DNA of 64,000 nucleotides from Paraspadella gotoi (Eukaryota; Chaetognatha): NCBI GenBank assembly GCA_051294375.1, contig CM119269.1, positions 20,412,371 to 20,476,370 of the forward strand, read 5' to 3'. Shown piece by piece: positions 33,481 to 44,514 of this stretch (position 1 is its first letter; each line of letters starts with the position of its first letter). The notes under the pieces were generated by a model. It saw only the letters and a program-made list of their open reading frames with translations, ran no database searches and was not told where the DNA came from. The position numbers and the translations under genes were made by a program.

Positions 33481-34580
33481 GTAAATTTTTTATTCCGTTG
33501 GTTTTTTTTAATAAAAAAAAATTAAAACGTGCACATCAGTTATTCTGTAGCAAAATGTACGTGATAACTTTTGTTGATTCTTACGTTTTTTTTTGTTGTT
33601 GCCTTTCGCGTTTTCTTTTGCCTGAACTAACAGATATTATCGCACATTAAATGCAATTAAACTACGGAAACGAGTAAAATATCGAGACATGCGCAAATAA
33701 TGAATAATATTAATGGTAATCAAAGTTGCAAATATAAACAAACATTGTTGCTTCGCTAAAATGAATTTAATCCAAGGGGTTGTTCACCGCCAAAGAGGAC
33801 GACGACGACGACGACGACAACCACGTCAACGACGACCACTACCACGACGACCACGACGAAGACGACGATGACGGCTCGATTAGAAAATAAACTTTTCATC
33901 TCCATTTCCATCAATATCCAATTAAAGGATTTTTTTTATTTTTCATGACGCTGACTAATTCATTCTCTCTCTCTCTCTCTCTCTCTCTTCATCTCTCTCT
34001 CTCTCTATCTCTCTGTTCAAACGACTGTAGTTAGAAGTGCGATGCACTTTTGTTTCAAAGTCAATTACAATTTGTAAATATTCTAGAGAAATAGGTAGCT
34101 TTTAAAGGCCCTCAAGGTGCCTAAAGCCGCAAGTAATTAATATTGTCTATTGTCTATTGTTCTCCTCTCTCTTCTCTCTCTCTCTCTTCTCTCTCTTTCC
34201 TTCACTCTTTCTCTCTCTCACTCTTTCTCTTTCTTACTCTCTTATCAGTCATCACATCCTGCTTTTTTGAGATTATTTTCGATTAAAAAGCTAAAGTTTA
34301 ATTCGAGAAAGATTACGTAATACTTATTTCATGAATCATGAATATTTTTGAAAGACTATGTTTTAAAACTCTATTTAACCTAGTAGAACTTTAAGTTATT
34401 TTGCACTAATTTTCAGAGTTAGGTGTGTTTTGAATCAATGAATATTCTATTGGTTAACTTTTTCTTCCTGGCATAAACTAACACACCCCTTAATGATTAA
34501 TATGTTATCTGTCTTTTTATCTCTTTTTTTTTTCTCCCTCTCTCTCTTTCTCTCACTCTTTCACCGTTTGAGGCGAGTGA
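33480..34580. other. Spacer upstream of gene A
   Basis: AT-rich with GAC (33797-33880) and CT tracts (33963-34010, 34162-34230). No coding frame. Distal regulatory sequence for gene A could lie here. Confidence 0.4.
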
Positions 34581-34845
34581 AAATCTGATTTCGATTCTTT
34601 CTGGATTAAAAATCTACTTCCGACTTCAGTCTAAAATTAAAAAATATTGATATTTCTCCCATAACTTTTTTTATATCCTTCACTACTTATCTCGATCCTT
34701 TTAATCTTCCACTATGTACCTATTATTATTATTTATTACGTCTATTATGACTTTAATACCAGTTTTTTAAAAGGTCCAAAGTATTTTAAATAAATTTCAG
34801 CCATTTTCGTTTCTCTTTGTCTCTCATTGTCTGTCTCTCATTGCC

Positions 34846-34898
34846 TTTCAGAAACGTCGTTACAAAATTATATAAAACCTCGACAAAAAACTAGAAAG
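34846..34898 (+). promoter_or_regulatory. 5' UTR splice acceptor of gene A
   Basis: A pyrimidine-rich run ends in TTTCAG at 34846-34851, followed by AAACGTC, 47 bases before the ATG. Gene B has the same arrangement (TTTCAG then AAAGGTC, 51 bases before its ATG). This suggests a conserved 5' untranslated intron, or less likely a trans-splice acceptor. Confidence 0.45.
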
Positions 34899-35580
34899 AT
34901 GTCGCCTTGGTTCAAACTTTTGTTGCTGCTCTTTTGTCTTTTCGGCATCGGTGAGTCTTCGATGTTCCGAGAAGTGGCCAGCGCCTCCGGAACGACCCTT
35001 ATAGAAGGAATGTATTACGCTCGGTGCAGCATCAACAAGTGAGTCATAACAATGATGAAGTTAAGATTATTTTGAAAATGGCGAACTGCCACAGATAAAA
35101 AAAAAAAAAAGAAACAAATTCATGTTCTTTTCCAAATTCTTCTGTCACTTAAAATTCGCCAGCAAAGTTTTTTTTTCATGATGGACAGAATGTGCCAGCA
35201 GATATTTTCTTACTTCCTTTCTTCTTTGTTATATTTTTATCATTCTACTAAACAGAATTGGTTGCCCGATCGCCGCTTACGGGACCGGTTGGTCGTACAC
35301 CTCTGCCCGATCGTCCGCGGTCAGTGACGCGAGAAACGGGGGTCGGCGTCTCACTCGGCGTCGCGCTTCGAGAAGACGGCGCCCTTCGACCGGAAGTCGT
35401 CCGAGCAGCGTAAGGTGCCCGGGAATCGGGAGTCGCCTTGGAAGCGGAAGCCGCATTGGAAGCGGAAGTCGTCTTGGCTGCAATAGCAATAGCGGAAGTA
35501 GCCTGGGAAACACGCGTATTGATTGCAGCAAATATCTTGGGTCATGTGACATTGCAATGTACAGTCACTCAAAAAGCTGA
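34899..35580 (+). CDS. Secreted Arg-rich cysteine-paired protein, paralogue A (two coding exons)
   Basis: Coding exons are 34899-35038 and 35256-35580, joined across a 217-base intron with a GTGAGT donor and an ACAG acceptor. The spliced reading frame gives 154 residues ending in TGA. Residues 1-19 form a signal peptide (MSPWFK, then a Leu/Phe core, then GIGES). The mature part begins MFREVAS and carries YYARCSIN (Cys43), GCP (Cys50), a GWSYTSARSS block, a dibasic-rich stretch around 73-89, and RIDCSKYLGSC (Cys137, Cys144). This gives C-x6-C near the start and C-x6-C near the end. A Gly/Ser/Arg insert at about 99-133 with two extra Cys (101, 122) is absent from paralogue B. The ATG was chosen because similarity to B begins exactly there; the frame is open 24 codons further upstream but that part is not conserved. 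The family is unrecognised. A secreted peptide precursor cleaved at basic sites is my inference. Confidence 0.8.
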
Positions 35581-35753
35581 AAAGAGTGAAATAAGCTCGA
35601 TCAGGGAAAGTCAAAGAAATATTAAAAGATGGCGCTTCAGAAAGAAAATAATAAAATTTGGTTTTTAGGTGAGAGAAAAGAAATTAGTCAATTTGTGTAA
35701 TTATTGTATCTACTAAATATTACATGATTTAAATTGTGGTGAATTTTTTAACG

Positions 35754-35810
35754 AATAAAATAGCGTTATTTGATTAAAAATTCTACTGTGTATTTGGCCT
35801 CATATTTTTA
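35754..35810 (+). terminator. Poly(A) signal and conserved 3' element of gene A
   Basis: AATAAA at 35754-35759 lies about 175 bases after the stop. It is followed by TATTTGGCCTCA at 35791-35802, which recurs after the AATAAA of gene B. The shared element shows that the duplicated segment includes the 3' end. Confidence 0.5.
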
Positions 35811-36086
35811 TATATGTGAAAACATGGAAGAGAGGGGAAAATTGAATTGAATTGTATCAAGGAAAAGGGCTTTGGGCTACATTGTGCCCCGAAAAGCTAC
35901 ATGAATTTACAAAATGATATTTCCAGGTTGAAAGTTATAAACGAAAATCGGGTAGAGTTTTTATACTAAACTAGATCCATTCAAACTCTAAGGAGTAAAA
36001 ATAAAATAAAATAAAATAAAAATAAAATAATTTTTAAAAATTACCGACGAAAATAAAGTCGAAAATTCAATTACTCATAAACTCTT

Positions 36087-36089
<3 letters not shown>

Positions 36090-36145
<56 letters not shown>
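36090..36145 (+). repeat. (CT)n microsatellite between genes A and B
   Basis: About 28 units, roughly 290 bases before the start codon of gene B. Confidence 0.95.
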
Positions 36146-36149
<4 letters not shown>

Positions 36150-36378
36150 TTTTTAAGCGACTGCAAATTAATTTGATTTAGATTTTCTCTGACTCAAGGA
36201 TCAACTTCCGACCTCTGATTAGTTGTGGTTGCTCCCAAGTGCAAAAATGCTATCTCCCTCTGTCTTCTACTACTTTTTCTTTCCTCGCCCATTTTGACGA
36301 CAACGAATTTTCTAGTATTGTCGAATTGAACGATTTTTACACTCTCTCTCATTTTTTCTCCGTCGCACTATCTTTGAC

Positions 36379-36435
36379 TTTCAGAAAGGTCATTAAAAAA
36401 GAAATAAACAAAAACTTCGATTAAAAGAAAGAAAG
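36379..36435 (+). promoter_or_regulatory. 5' UTR splice acceptor of gene B
   Basis: TTTCAG at 36379-36384 is followed by AAAGGTC and an A-rich leader up to the ATG at 36436. It matches the acceptor and spacing upstream of gene A, so an untranslated upstream exon is likely for both genes. Confidence 0.45.
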
Positions 36436-36796
36436 ATGTCGTCTGGGTTCAAACTTTTTTTGCTGCTCTTTTGTCTTTTCGGCTTGGGAGAGTCTTCGTG
36501 GTTCCGACAGGTGGCGAGCAGCGCCGGGACGACTCTGGTGGACGGAAAGTATTACGCCAGGTGCAGCATCAACAGGTGAAAAAAGGCTCCTTTCTAGGAT
36601 TTCTGAAAAATGGTAAACATCTTCACGTAATGACATGATTTATGACATGATTTATACCAATACAAGTTATCCCCGAATCCTCAACTAAGTAACGAACATA
36701 AATATTCTTTTTTTCGTTAGTTAATTGTTAAATTCACTATTAGTTTAAACTTATTCCTTGTTGTACATTGCACAATGTATTATTTTGTCTCTCTCT

Positions 36797-36840
<44 letters not shown>

Positions 36841-37859
36841 TTCACCAATTGACCTTTTCACTTCTTTTCACAACTGATCTGTCCTCAACTTAAACTGTAC
36901 CCATTCTTTAACCACTGTGTTGGAAACTTTGTTGCCCTTGTGGATAAGGCGCTAAGTGGGCTGAAGATGACTATCCGTAAACTTCTTTAACCCCTCTAGC
37001 AGCTATGGAACGGGTCCTGGGCTTGGAACCAGGCTTGAGGGTTTTCCAGCGCCCCAAGGCGGCTTACGGCCGTCCTCACACTTCCCGCAGGGTAGGTACC
37101 GGGTTGGGATTGAACCCGGTACCTAGTGGTCATGAGCTGATGGCTTTACTCAATGAGCCACGGGTCAGGACTGAAGGTGTCATGCTTAGAGGCGGGGTGA
37201 ACTTTGCTATGCCCGACTACACCCTCTCTTTCCTCTTCTCTCTCTCTCTCTTCCTCTCTCTCTCTCCTCTCTCCTCTCTTCTCTCTCTCTTCTCTTCTCT
37301 CTCTCTCTCTCTCTCTCTCCTTCTTTTGCACAAATTGTAAGCATGCTTCATTAACGCTGATGAAGACTCGAAATAAAGAGTCGAAACTTGTCCGTACACA
37401 AATAAAATCGTTCATGAAATCATTTTCAAACTTTGCTTAAATCGTTAGTGGTTGAAGACGGAACTTTTACTCCCTCAGAATTTATCTTTATTCTTTATTT
37501 GCTATATTTTCATGTATCATTTCTTTCTTGTCGCCCACTCAAAGGGATTCACTGTTCATTTTCTTTCAACCCTTCTTCTTTGTATCACCACGTATCATCT
37601 CGTATCACCACGTATCACGTATCACCTCAATGCCCCTCGGACCACCTTCTCCCCTCGAAACAGATTCGGCTGTCCGACTGCAGCCTTCGGCGCCGGCTGG
37701 ACTTACGCCACTGCCCGATCCTCGGCGGCCAGTTACGCGCGAAGACGTGGGCGGCGCCCATCGACCGGAAGTCGGCCGAGTAGCGAAAGCAGGCGCATCG
37801 ATTGTGGGAGATATCTCGGCGCCTGCGTCATCAGGAAGTACAGACGATCGGGAGGATGA
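36436..37859 (+). CDS. Secreted Arg-rich cysteine-paired protein, paralogue B (two coding exons)
   Basis: Coding exons are 36436-36575 and 37664-37859, with a 1088-base intron (GTGAAA donor, ACAG acceptor). The spliced product has 111 residues. Exon 1 is 140 nt, exactly as in paralogue A, and the intron falls at the same phase, in codon 47. Residues 1-20 are a signal peptide (MSSGFKLF, a Leu-rich core, GLGES). Conserved landmarks are YYARCSIN (Cys43), GCP (Cys50), GWTYATARSS, RPSTGSRPSS and RIDCGRYLGAC (Cys94, Cys101). Exon-2 differences from A fall mostly at third codon positions (for example GGT/GGC, TGC/TGT, CTT/CTC, ATT/ATC), which supports this frame and selection on the protein. The intron carries a SINE, CT tracts and a sense-strand hammerhead motif. 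The family is unrecognised. Confidence 0.8.
36788..37320 (+). repeat. CT-rich tracts in the intron of gene B
   Basis: Two blocks, 36788-36842 and 37227-37320, flank the intronic SINE. Confidence 0.9.
36985..37195 (-). mobile_element. tRNA-derived SINE, family S2, copy 1, in intron of gene B
   Basis: The minus strand has GTGGCTCATTGAG (A-box-like) and GGTTCAATCC (B box, complement at 37107-37116). The body (GGAAGTGTGAGGACGGCC ... CCTGGTTCCAAGC) is shared with 45545-45695. Confidence 0.75.
37352..37396 (+). ncRNA. Hammerhead ribozyme motif in intron of gene B (HHR4)
   Basis: CTGATGA at 37357-37363, stem II GACTC/GAGTC around AAATAAA-type loop sequence, GAAAC, TT, and GTC at 37390-37392. Flanking ACG and CGT give three stem I pairs next to the core. 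It is on the coding strand of gene B, about 270 bases before the exon-2 acceptor. Confidence 0.6.
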
Positions 37860-38047
37860 TGAGAGGAAAGGAGATGAGAAGAGATGTGAGAGGATAGAAG
37901 TGAAAGAGAGTTGTGAAACGATTATTGTTAAATATATAATTAAGCGTTTCAATATGAAAAGAATCAAATTTGGTACGTGGAATATACTTATTTTTGCTGG
38001 TGTATTCAATATGACAAAAAAATAGTTATCTTAGGAGTTTATGTTCA

Positions 38048-38100
38048 AATAAATGCCATTATGAATTTATAATAAATATTTCCCTTTATTTGGCCTCACA
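38048..38100 (+). terminator. Poly(A) signals and conserved 3' element of gene B
   Basis: AATAAA occurs at 38048-38053 and again at 38071-38076, about 190-215 bases after the stop. TATTTGGCCTCACA at 38087-38100 is the counterpart of the element downstream of gene A. A (GA)n tract starts about 40 bases later. Confidence 0.5.
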
Positions 38101-38132
38101 TTTTTTGGGAACTAAGCAGAAGGCAGAAAATG

Positions 38133-38247
<115 letters not shown>

Positions 38248-38850
38248 TTAGGGAAGGATAAGCCTAGGAGATCACAAATGTCACGTGATCTCGATCTACG
38301 AGGTCGCGAGAACGAATCCCGCTCAACCTGAAGTTATGAGTTTCGAGGACTCGCGAAGGAAATGAGGAAGAAGGAAGAGGAAAGGGGGAGTGAGAGAGGA
38401 GTCAGATGAGAAAGAAAAATGAAGAGGAAAGGAAATGAGGAAGAAGGAAGAGGAAAGGGGGAGGGAGAAAGGAGTCAGATGAGAAAGAGAAATGGAGAGG
38501 AAAGGAAACGTTATGTAGCGAAATGGAAGAAGAATGAAGGAGGAAATGAAGTAATATTAAGACAAATAAAATTCGATAAAAAAGAAAACAAAAAAAACCA
38601 CAAAATTCCAAAAACCATTCTCTCCTACAATCTCTCTCTCTTTCTCTTTTTCTCTTTTTCTCTCTCTCTCTGTGTTTGGTTCTCTCCACACTTCCGACTC
38701 ACAAATCACGCAATTCAAGTTGCCATGGCAAAAATACTGCGGCACGGTAGAATGATAAATACTGAGGCAGAATATGTCGTAATGCTGTGAGTAAAGAATT
38801 CTAGCCAAAGCGTATTTTAGAGAAAGAATTTTATCCCAAAAAAATAACAA

Positions 38851-39243
38851 TTGTCCGCAAGAGAAAGCATGAATCCAAGCAAGAAAGCTGAAAGAAGCTT
38901 GGCCAGAAAATTCTCACTGACAAATTCCAAAACGACGATACGGACGTGGTGGACAACAAAGACGACTAAACAGAAAAAGCCAGAGCTACCGAAGAAGCCT
39001 CGGCTCACAACGGCTCCACCAAGTTTGCCTAAAGAGCAAAACCCGATGTTTATGACCCGCGAGATGACCCGAGCAAATGGACGGGCGCCGGTGCGGAATT
39101 TCCCGGCGCCGAGAACAGACGCTGCCGAATTTCCCGACGTCAAGAACGGATGGGATGGAATCCCGATGCTTTCCGACGGAAAACAACACAGTTGGAACGA
39201 ATTAGAAAGATTCTTTTGGTTTTTTTGGATCGTACGTACGTAG
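38851..39243 (+). CDS. Candidate basic protein ORF, weak
   Basis: A 130-codon frame without simple repeats: KFSLTNSKTTIRTWWTTKTT, then Pro/Lys-rich QKKPELPKKPRLTTAPP, then GWDGIPMLSDGKQHSWNELE. An overlapping frame also gives protein-like pieces (DVYDPRDDPSKWTGAG), so the true frame is unclear. No family recognised. Confidence 0.25.
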   Translation: MSARESMNPSKKAERSLARKFSLTNSKTTIRTWWTTKTTKQKKPELPKKPRLTTAPPSLPKEQNPMFMTREMTRANGRAPVRNFPAPRTDAAEFPDVKNGWDGIPMLSDGKQHSWNELERFFWFFWIVRT

Positions 39244-39396
39244 ATAAGTATTATGAGTTGATTAATTCATAGATTTTACCTTTCTTTTTCGTTGGTTTTA
39301 AAATGCGAGATAAAAAGGTTTTCTTTCCTTTCACAACGAAGTTTTTAATGGAAAAATCGAGATAATAAATAAAGCAAATTACGTGAGTTAACTGAA

Positions 39397-39500
<104 letters not shown>

Positions 39501-39915
39501 ATGAAAAAAAGAATAAGCAAGAAAAATATATGATGAACTTTTTTTTTTCACGCAAAACATAAATTTAACGAAGGTCGAAAGTAAGTTGATGTGGCTGAAA
39601 TAATATCGATTTTTAATGAAATGTAAACCTACAGTCCTACACGTCAGTAGAATTAAATACAAGAATTTTGATGAAGTAAAAAGTGATAAGAATAAAAAGC
39701 TTTATAGCTATAACTTCCTCCCTTTAATTCTCAATTCTCGATGCATCATGTCCTAGAAATAACTAAAAATAGAATGTTTTCTCTTTTCTCAGAAATCGAT
39801 TCTTCGAAACTGGAAACGGAGCGAAAACTGGAGAAAATTACGAGCGAGAAAAAAAAATCACCGCTCCATTTCTCTCTTCCCATGTTTTATGGATCGAAAT
39901 ATATTATTACGAATT

Positions 39916-40037
<122 letters not shown>

Positions 40038-40576
40038 TTTTTTCTCTCTTTTCCTCCTCATTGCTCTTCCCTTGTTCTCCCTTTTAATCTTCCTTTTTTT
40101 TCCTTCCTTGTCTTTCGGTCCATCAATCTTCGTCTTTTTTCTTCCTTTTTTTCTTTTAACTCACTTGCGACGTCAAACCCTTTCTCCTTTTCCTCCGTTA
40201 AATTTTCTTTTTAATGATTTCATTTTTTTTTCTTTAAATTTGCTAATTTTTTGGGTCATATTATCACAGGACGCCCCGTTTTATCTCAAATTGAGATTAA
40301 ATTGATTTATTTTGTATAAAGATTTAGTTAAAAGTTAGAGGGTTAAATATTAAAATTTTTAAAAAATTATGCGATCAATGAAAAAAGAGAGCCACAGGTC
40401 AGTTTACTTTATATTAGTGATGAAAAAGATAATGAAACCGAAGTAATTTCATTGTATCATCAAATTTAAGGTCAAAGACAAATCGTTTTCGCTTTTCGCT
40501 TTAACTCTCTCTTCTTCTCTCTTCCTCATTTTCCTAATGCACTCCGTCTCAATTTCCCTTTCAATTTCCATTATCT

Positions 40577-40650
40577 CTCTCTCTCTCTCTCTCTCCTGCG
40601 TTATTTTTTTCCCGATTTCCCGTTTATTTCTATTGCTCTCTGTCAAATTC

Positions 40651-40725
<75 letters not shown>
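40577..40725 (+). repeat. (CT)n microsatellites
   Basis: A short run at 40577-40595 and a long one at 40654-40725. Confidence 0.95.
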
Positions 40726-40728
<3 letters not shown>

Positions 40729-41160
40729 TTTCCTTCTTCCTTTCCCACTCCTTTCCTTTTGGATTTTCATTTTTTTTTATTAATTCGAAATAAGAATTTT
40801 ATTGCGACATTTTTCTCGAGAAGTGTGAAACGGGCTGTCGTCTTCATTGTCGTCCTTTCCCCTTACGAGATTACTTGGTTAACCATACTTTTAATTTTTT
40901 TATATATTAGAATATGTTATTTTTCTTTCGTTTCGTTATTTTAAATTTAATTAAGAGAAAAGATTGATTTTCACAACGAATTATTTGTTTTTAATTTCAG
41001 ATGTTTCGAATAAAACCTAAAGTTAACATTGCCTAAAACTTGCAATTTCATTATAAAGAAAGTTTAAATCTATTACTAAATTTTAATAGCAGAAGGCCAC
41101 TAAAACTAAAAGTATACCAGACCTTTTTCACGAAAACCGAGCAAATCAAGTTTGGCAAAG

Positions 41161-41210
<50 letters not shown>

Positions 41211-41211
41211 A
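41161..41211 (+). repeat. (GAC)17 microsatellite
   Basis: Perfect triplet run; gives poly-Asp or poly-Arg frames. Confidence 0.97.
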
Positions 41212-41759
41212 ATTTGGTTTATTTCCCTCGACAATATTTTCGTTCCCTTTGTTTTGTCAATCCTCGTTTTTTTTTTTCAGAATATGGTACATTTTTTGCG
41301 CGCGCGCGACCAATGTCATTCATTGTCACCCAGTATTATTCAGACATTTTGCGTTGGAAACGCCGTATCTTTTAATACATTATACATATATCAACCGAAT
41401 CGTCTCTCTTTCCGTCTTTCATTCCCTCCACTTATTTTCACGTTAGCATTTTATTTCTCCTGTACAGATCTTGACCTTCGCTACCTTCTGATCTCCCCTA
41501 TTTTACTTTTTGTTCTTCTCTAAACTGTTTCTTGATCTGTCTCTATCTTCCTCCCATATCTTTTTGTTCTTCCTTAGTCCTCATAAAAAAATAATATCCT
41601 TCCCCTTTTTTTTCTGGGTCCCCAACTCACGCCTCTCATTCAGTTCTGCTTTCGCTTCGCCAGTTTTTTGACAAAAACGTCGTCGTGTCTCCGAAAAAAA
41701 CTTTCATGCAATTTTCCCATTGTTATTTTTGTATTTAGGGAAAAAAATTTAACAAGGAA

Positions 41760-41905
41760 GAAAAGAAAGAAAGAAAGAAAGAAAAAAAGAAAACAAGAAA
41801 GTAAGAAAGAAAAAAAGAAAGCGAGATTGAAAGAAAGAGAGAAAGAAAGAAAGAGAAAAAGAAAGAAAGCGAGATTGAAAAAAGAGAGTAAGAGAGAAGA
41901 AACGA

Positions 41906-41973
<68 letters not shown>

Positions 41974-41976
41974 AAA
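41760..41976 (+). repeat. (AAAG)n tract with interruptions
   Basis: GAAA units with two AGCGAGATTGAAA-type interruptions, then a perfect run at 41903-41974. Confidence 0.95.
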
Positions 41977-41980
41977 GAAA

Positions 41981-42091
41981 AAGTTTGAGCAAACAATGCC
42001 GGATCTGCCCACGATCATTAGCGGTAATTAATTTATTTAGATAATTAATTAATTATTAATTAATCAGATCCGGCATTAATAGCTCAAACTT
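41981..42091. repeat. Hairpin-forming inverted repeat
   Basis: AAGTTTGAGC..AATGCCGGATCTG (41981-42007) is repeated inverted as CAGATCCGGCATT..GCTCAAACTT (42065-42091), with a 57-base AT-rich spacer and a small mismatch in the middle of the arms. Confidence 0.85.
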
Positions 42092-42609
42092 TTATGTCCA
42101 AAAGCAAAAGACGACGATGATTGCGACGACCACGATAATACCAACAACGATTAATGGATTGAGTAATTAATTGATTAATTAATTGATTACTAATTGATTG
42201 ATTAATTAGTGGAATAATTGTTTGATTAATTGTTTGATTAATTAATGCAGCTTGAATTTACATTTAATATATATAAAAAAATCAATTAATGAAACAGGTT
42301 TTTCGTTTTTTCCATTCCAACTAATTTCCACTTGGACGATTCCATCGAAACTTAATATCCACACTTTTATACCCACACACAAAATTTCATTTTAATCCAT
42401 CCATCCAATTATTATTAATTAGAATAATTATTATTTAATGTAAGTAAAAAGATTCCAGTAAAGGTGACTTATGTTTTTTTTCCATTTAAACTCAATTTCC
42501 ATCGAAATTTTATTTTATTTTACTTTATTTTATTTTTTTTTATTACACAGTTTCCTACTCACACACAAAATTTCATTTCTTCCCATTCATCCTTTCACGA
42601 GTAATTGGA

Positions 42610-42775
42610 GTTTTTAACCAAGGGGGGACGGACGGACGGACATCAACTTTTTTTCATAATTTATCATAATTCGATGTTCTGACATGATTTAAGGGATTTA
42701 TTAACAAGGTTGAGGCGGTCGACCGACGGACCGACAAAGTGAATTATAGAGCCGGAATCTGCTGTTAGCTAAAAA
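42610..42775 (-). mobile_element. Possible diverged relative of the short inverted-repeat element
   Basis: GACCGACGGACCGACAAAGTG followed by AATTATAGAGCC and TAGCTAAAAA resembles the end of the element in reverse orientation, but the termini are not intact. Confidence 0.3.
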
Positions 42776-42990
42776 TGAAAGAAAGGGGAAAAAAATGATT
42801 CCGGCAAAAACTGTCTCGTCCTTTTCCCTCGAGTTCGACGAACGACGAAGCGAAATTCCCTTCACGAGATTTTCCTTCACATCATCGCAGTGTTGGGAGT
42901 GAAGGGAGTGCTGCAGCCTCAGTGCAACAAGATCGCCCCTCGACCACTCCACCTCTCGTTCCCTTGCAACTCTTTCGCCTCCCGATTCCC

Positions 42991-43020
42991 GGTTCGGGGA
43001 GTGGAAACACTCCCCGAACC
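42991..43020. repeat. Perfect 13-bp hairpin with GAAA loop
   Basis: GGTTCGGGGAGTG, loop GAAA, then CACTCCCCGAACC. It sits in a GC-rich 200-base island within AT-rich DNA. Confidence 0.9.
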
Positions 43021-43079
43021 GCCTCCCCTGGCTCGATGCCCCGATTCCACAGCGTCGAGCCCTTTAGCCTCGTCAGCCC

Positions 43080-44400
43080 ATAACCGCCTCGAAATTTGTT
43101 TTCGTTTTTCCTTTTTTTCTTTTTCCTTTTGCCCCTTTTCTTCTCTTTCACTTCTTCCTCTCTTTTCTCTTTTTACTCCTCTTTTTCTTTTGTTCTTTTC
43201 CGCTTTTTCTCCACATTCCTCAAGCTATGATAAGTTATTTGAAACAGACTCAGCAATTTTGCTTCCCCCCTTCTCTCCTCTCTCTCTCTCTCTCTCACAG
43301 GTCTCCTCCGTCGATCTCTCTCTTCGATTCGCACTCATCTTCCTCTCCTCCTCTCGATCTTCTCTCGTCTCTTCTGTCTCTACTCTTTTTCACTCTCTCC
43401 TCTCATCTCTTCCTCTCTCCTCTCTCTCTCTCTCTCCTTTCCTGCCCATAGAACAAATCTTGAGCCGAGACCAATTTCGATAAAACGACGGATATTTTTT
43501 CACCCAAAATATGGCGGTTATGATGTCTCGTCCGTTATGCCTCGTTATGCTCCATATATTTCGCCCGACAAAAAAAAAATAACCTGATAAATAAAATAAA
43601 ATAAAATAAATAAAAATACCGGAGTCGCGACTGGACCCAATCGTTTCATTTCGATGTTTAAATTATTATATACTCAGACCTTTTTTACGTAGCCATATAT
43701 AATAATATATTATATTTCTTAGTGAAATCAGGCGGGATTTCTGAAGGTTATAGGTATACTTATTTTTAAACATTTGAGCAAAGTAGTTTTTTTTTATATA
43801 TATACATTTTAAAAAAATGCAAATTGGCAGACAGGCAGACTGAAAAGTGACTCGTTACTGTTGAAAGATCTTCTGTTATTTCACGTCGAGTCAATATCTA
43901 AATTGACCGATTCTGACTGGTCATTCTAATAGAATAGTTTCTTGGATTTGTAGTTTTTGAGGAATTTTGTGCTCGAATTCATAGAACGACATTGATTTCG
44001 CACATTTATTTATCTCTCAATTTTTAAATTATATACCCTTTTTTTTTTGGTTTCTTTTTATTTTTGTTTTTTTGTCATCTCAATTTTTTTACTCTCTTCC
44101 TTTCTCTACCTTTCTTCACCTCCCTTTTCTTTTTTCTCTCTATTGGGCTCGAGCAACCGTTTCTAATGTCACATCTTTTTTCCCGCCTCGTCTGTTTTAG
44201 TTTTTCTTTTTCCCCATCCTTTTTTTTTTTACTATTCTTTCTTCAATCTCTGCTTTATAGCTCCCATTCTTTGACTCTTTTCTTTCGCTCTCTTTGTCTT
44301 TCATACGTATTTAGCATATATTTTCTCTTCCACTTTTTCTTCACCTGAATATTTTTTTTTCCGTCTTCTCATTTTTCTTGTTTCCTCGTGTTGTTCTCGA
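43080..44400. other. Pyrimidine-rich and AT-rich non-coding stretch
   Basis: Tracts at 43100-43450 and 44040-44400 are T/C-rich. Open frames there are composition artefacts. An A/T-rich spacer lies between. Confidence 0.5.
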
Positions 44401-44514
44401 GTCTTCCTTAGGGGCGACCTTCCCTTCGGCTTATGGCTAATTCATGTTTATCGTCGTCGTCGTCGTCTTCGTCGTCGTTTTTTCGTCCCTATCGTCGTCT
44501 TTAAAATCATTATG

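Noticed and set aside
35277-35614. Cys-rich minus-strand ORFs opposite exon 2 of gene A
   Set aside because: Third-position substitutions between A and B favour the plus-strand frame; the antisense Cys codons reflect GCA/GCT content and are not kept in B.
37452-37783. Long plus-strand frames running into exon 2 of gene B from the intron
   Set aside because: The upstream part is not conserved, and exon 1 plus the acceptor at 37663 explains the gene better.
42890-43483. 197-codon plus-strand ORF
   Set aside because: Mostly pyrimidine-rich Ser/Leu/Phe sequence; only the first third is ordinary DNA and shows no family signal.
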